NCBI GenBank assembly: GCA_021809435.1
Contig: JAKBAD010000002.1
Location: forward strand, 62,001 to 126,000
Direction: 5' to 3'
Length of the DNA stretch: 64,000 nt
Origin: Pseudomonadota bacterium
GTDB lineage: Bacteria > Pseudomonadota > Alphaproteobacteria > Acetobacterales > Acetobacteraceae
Under the pieces are notes generated by a model. The model was given only the letters and a program-made list of their open reading frames with translations, was not told the DNA's origin and did not search any database. The translations under genes were made by a program, and so were the position numbers. Shown here piece by piece: positions 61,414-64,000 of the stretch (within the stretch, counting starts at the first letter, position 1; every line of letters begins with the position of its first letter).

Positions 61414-61773
61414 TTGCCGATCCCTTGTTTTACCCTGTTGCCCTCACCTTGTGCGAGTGCAGCGAAATATTCAAGCCTTCCAACCGGGGGACAGTTCCAC
61501 CCGTCGGAAATTCTCCAAAGCCGGGCAGGGCTTTTCCAACGGCTTCCAAAAAACGCTTACAGTTCAAGCTTCTGCCCGCATCCCCGCGCCACCGGCCGCC
61601 GCCCTCCGGCGCCTCCGCGCGACATATTTAGCAACAAGTGTGACCTTTTTCGCACAGTTCTTGCGCCGATCACGGCCAGATTTTGGCAAAATTCCAAAAA
61701 CAACCCGCCACCCCCGAGCTTAAAACGGCAGCAACACTACCTTTTGTAGCCTCACCCCACCCCGGCACGCGCT
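61414..61773. other. Gene-free 360-base region upstream of the pnt operon
   Basis: This gap lies between the 3' end of the AarF-type gene and the pntAA start, both leftward. It should hold the pnt promoter and the end of the upstream transcript. I see no credible gene, RNA or strong hairpin; a plus-strand open frame in it lacks a ribosome binding site and family features. Confidence 0.5.
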
Positions 61774-63126
61774 TTATTGCGCCGCCGGCACCCCCGCCGC
61801 GCGCAAAGCCGCCTGCTGGCGCGCCACCATCTCGGCCTCGTCAAACCCGTCAATGGTCTCATGAAACAGCCGGCACCAGTTCAGCTCCGCCCCCAGCCGC
61901 ATGAACACCGCCCCCAGCCCAATGGCCGAGCGGTCCATCAGCACAAACTCCCGCGGCGGCTTCACGCCTCCGGTGCGCTTCAACCCCTCATGCACCTTGG
62001 CGGCCACCTCGCGCCCAAATTCCGTGCCGGTTCCCGGCTGAATCGGCCGCACCCGGTCTTCCATCAGCGGCTGATAGAGGAATTTCGCCCAGTCATTGAG
62101 CACCTCCACCTGCTCATCCGAGATACCGGCAAACCCCCACACCTGATAAGCCGCCTTGGCGCGGGCAAAATCGCCATCGCGCGTGGCGCCGAACAAATCC
62201 AGCACGCCCTTGATGAACTTGCCCGGAAACACCCTGATCGAACCATAATCGAGCAAATTCAGCCCGCCCGCCTCATTGATCTGGTAATTGCCCAGATGCG
62301 GGTCGCCATGAATCACGCCATATTTATAAAGCGGCACATACCACGCCCGAAACAGCGCCGCCGCCAGCCGGTTCCTGGCCTCCTGGCTGGGCTTGCCCTC
62401 CAGCCATTGCCTGAACCCCACGCCCTTGAGCCAGCTCATGGTCAGCAGACGGCGGGTGGTATAGCCCGCAATCGGCTCGGGCACGTTCACATCGGGCACG
62501 CCCGCCAGCATGGCGCTATAGAGCCGCATCTGCGCGGCCTCGCGCTCATAATCCAGCTCCTCCCTGAACCGCTCGGCCAGCTCCAGATAAATCTCATCCT
62601 GAATAATGGCGTTATCGAGCTTGGCATAAAGCCCCATGGCCAGCTTCACCTGGCGCAAATCCGCCTCGATCACGCTGGGCATGTCCGGATATTGCAGCTT
62701 TACCGCCACCTCCCTGCCATCGGGCAGCGTCGCGCGATGCACCTGCCCCAGGCTCGCCGCCGCCACCGCCTCATGGCCAAAGCTGGCAAAGCGCGTCTGC
62801 CACTCCGCCCCCAGCTCGCCGCTCATGCGCCGCTTCACAAACGCCCAGCCCATCGGCGGCGCGTTTGACTGCAACTCGGCGAGCTGCGCGGCATATTCGG
62901 GCGGCAGCGCGTCGGGCACGGTCGAGAGAAACTGCGCCACCTTCATCATCGGGCCCTTGAGGTTCCCCAGCACCGATTTCAAATCCTCGGCATGCTTGGC
63001 CTGGTCGGTTTTAATGCCCAAAAACCGCTCCCCCGCCACGCGCGCCGCAATGCCGGTCACCGCGCCAGAGGTGCGCGCCATCCGCCCCAATTCGCCAAAC
63101 AGGCTAGAGCCCTCACGTTCGGTCAT
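61774..63126 (-). CDS. ABC1/AarF/UbiB family atypical kinase
   Basis: This 450-residue protein belongs to the UbiB/ADCK family, linked to ubiquinone synthesis. It has the KxGQ-like region (KGPMMKVAQFLSTVPDALPP, with Ala-Gln rather than Gly-Gln), VAVKLQYP with the ATP-contacting lysine, HGDPHLGNYQI as catalytic loop and LLDYGSIRVFP. No C-terminal membrane helices are evident, unlike UbiB itself. It overlaps the start region with the oligoendopeptidase stop by four bases, so the two are coupled. Confidence 0.9.
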   Translation of the reverse strand: MTEREGSSLFGELGRMARTSGAVTGIAARVAGERFLGIKTDQAKHAEDLKSVLGNLKGPMMKVAQFLSTVPDALPPEYAAQLAELQSNAPPMGWAFVKRRMSGELGAEWQTRFASFGHEAVAAASLGQVHRATLPDGREVAVKLQYPDMPSVIEADLRQVKLAMGLYAKLDNAIIQDEIYLELAERFREELDYEREAAQMRLYSAMLAGVPDVNVPEPIAGYTTRRLLTMSWLKGVGFRQWLEGKPSQEARNRLAAALFRAWYVPLYKYGVIHGDPHLGNYQINEAGGLNLLDYGSIRVFPGKFIKGVLDLFGATRDGDFARAKAAYQVWGFAGISDEQVEVLNDWAKFLYQPLMEDRVRPIQPGTGTEFGREVAAKVHEGLKRTGGVKPPREFVLMDRSAIGLGAVFMRLGAELNWCRLFHETIDGFDEAEMVARQQAALRAAGVPAAQ

Positions 63127-64000
63127 GCCCGCTCCAACTCATCGATAAAGCCTGAAATCACATCCAGCCCCCGGGTCCAAAATCCGGGGTCCGAGGCATC
63201 GAGCCCAAAGGGCGCCAGCAGCTCCTTATGCCGCTTCACGCCCCCCGCCTCCAGCATCCGCTGATATTGCGCCTGAAACGCCACCTTGTCCGGGGTCTGC
63301 TGGTAAGCGCCATAGAGCGCGTTCACCAAACAATCGCCAAACGCATAAGCATAAACATAAAACGGCGTGTGGATGAAATGCGGAATATAAGCCCAGAACA
63401 CCCGGTAATCGGGGGTGAAATTGAACACCTCGCCCAGGCTCTCGCGCTGCACCTCCAGCCAGATCTCCCCCAGCCGCTCGGGCAAAATCTCGCCCTGGCG
63501 CCGCTCTTCATGCACGCGCTGCTCAAACGTGTAGAACGCGATCTGGCGCACCACGGTGTTGAGCATGTCCTCCACCTTCGAGGCCAGCAAAATCCGCCGC
63601 GCGCCCTGGTCGGTCTCGGCGTCGAGCAATTGCCTGAAGGTCAGCATCTCGCCAAACACACTGGCGGTCTCCGCCAGGGTGAGCGGGGTGTTGGACATAA
63701 AATACCCCTGCTTGCGCGCCAGCATCTGGTGCGCGCCATGGCCCAGCTCATGGGCCAGCGTCATCACATCGCGCGCCTTGCCGTGATAATTCATCAGCAC
63801 ATAAGGATGCACCGAGGGCACGGTGGGGTGCGCGAACGCCCCGCCCGCCTTGCCCGCCTTGGGGGCGGCATCAATCCAGCCGCGCTCGAAAAACGGCTCA
63901 ATGGTCGCGGCCAGCTCGGGGCTGAAGGCGGCATAAGCGTCGAGCACCAGCCGCTTGGCCTCGGGCCAGGCAATCGCGCGGTCCTCATCCTTGGGCAGCG
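63123..64000 (-). CDS. Oligoendopeptidase F (M3 family), N-terminus outside the window
   Basis: The visible 292 residues are the C-terminal catalytic part of an M3 zinc metallopeptidase of the PepF group. HELGHG is the zinc-binding motif, with TLAETASVFGEMLTFRQLL carrying the third ligand and YAYAFGDCLVNALY near the end. The frame stays open to the right edge of the window, so the start lies beyond it. It cleaves short peptides in the cytosol. The gene is coupled to the downstream AarF-type kinase gene. Confidence 0.93.
   Translation of the reverse strand, partial: LPKDEDRAIAWPEAKRLVLDAYAAFSPELAATIEPFFERGWIDAAPKAGKAGGAFAHPTVPSVHPYVLMNYHGKARDVMTLAHELGHGAHQMLARKQGYFMSNTPLTLAETASVFGEMLTFRQLLDAETDQGARRILLASKVEDMLNTVVRQIAFYTFEQRVHEERRQGEILPERLGEIWLEVQRESLGEVFNFTPDYRVFWAYIPHFIHTPFYVYAYAFGDCLVNALYGAYQQTPDKVAFQAQYQRMLEAGGVKRHKELLAPFGLDASDPGFWTRGLDVISGFIDELERA

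Overview
The window is GC-rich, densely packed bacterial chromosome. SecB, a three-subunit PntAA/PntAB/PntB transhydrogenase, a DUF3035 lipoprotein beside lspA-ileS, a short ArgC, a phasin, a Hint-domain surface protein and MlaA/MlaC fit an alphaproteobacterium, probably Rhodospirillales/Acetobacteraceae; this is inferred from gene content only. No rRNA, tRNA, CRISPR array, insertion sequence or prophage was recognised.

Positions 1-22740 are accessory catabolism. A cluster with an ABC substrate-binding protein, a GntR/FCD regulator, an SDR, an ACAD10/11-like acyl-CoA dehydrogenase, an APH-like kinase and a 3-oxoacid CoA-transferase (1-6700) looks like hydroxyacid or short-chain acid degradation. 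An NCS1 permease and a divergent LysR/agmatinase-like ureohydrolase pair follow (6856-10424); the permease and ureohydrolase promoters share a 15-base motif. A long leftward operon (10523-19164) carries an NCS1 and an APC permease, an aldehyde dehydrogenase, a trimethylamine-dehydrogenase-like flavoprotein, a flavin monooxygenase, a cupin and a SnoaL-like protein. An M20 deacylase, a second LysR, a DUF1028 protein and a RidA protein close the region. Together these point to uptake and oxidation of organic nitrogen compounds, substrate unknown.

Positions 22966-30435 hold the most unusual part: a tightly coupled five-gene operon with a GT-A glycosyltransferase, a 999-residue triple glycosyltransferase, a Tat-type exported low-complexity protein, a Sec-exported cysteine-containing helical protein, and a radical SAM protein with an N-terminal SPASM/twitch-like region. 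The C-terminal domain of the radical SAM protein is recognisably homologous to the first glycosyltransferase of the same operon. It keeps an unusual four-cysteine motif at the same spacing but has lost the DxD and WNGG signatures. I propose an undescribed radical SAM/glycosylation system acting on an exported product.

Positions 30600-64000 are mostly housekeeping: phasin, TetR-like, gamma-carbonic anhydrase, argC, secB, uvrB, a soluble chemoreceptor, an ABC-F ATPase, copC/copD, DUF3035-lspA-ileS-ribF, mlaC/mlaA, metF, uvrD-prmA, pnt genes, an AarF-type kinase and an oligoendopeptidase F cut by the window edge. Inserted among them are an AT-richer Sel1-repeat gene (40138-41412) that looks acquired, and a beta-repeat protein with a C-terminal Hint domain (56742-58259). 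Several intergenic gaps are filled with perfect hairpins, notably five in a row between metF and uvrD and a nested 108-base palindrome upstream of copC.
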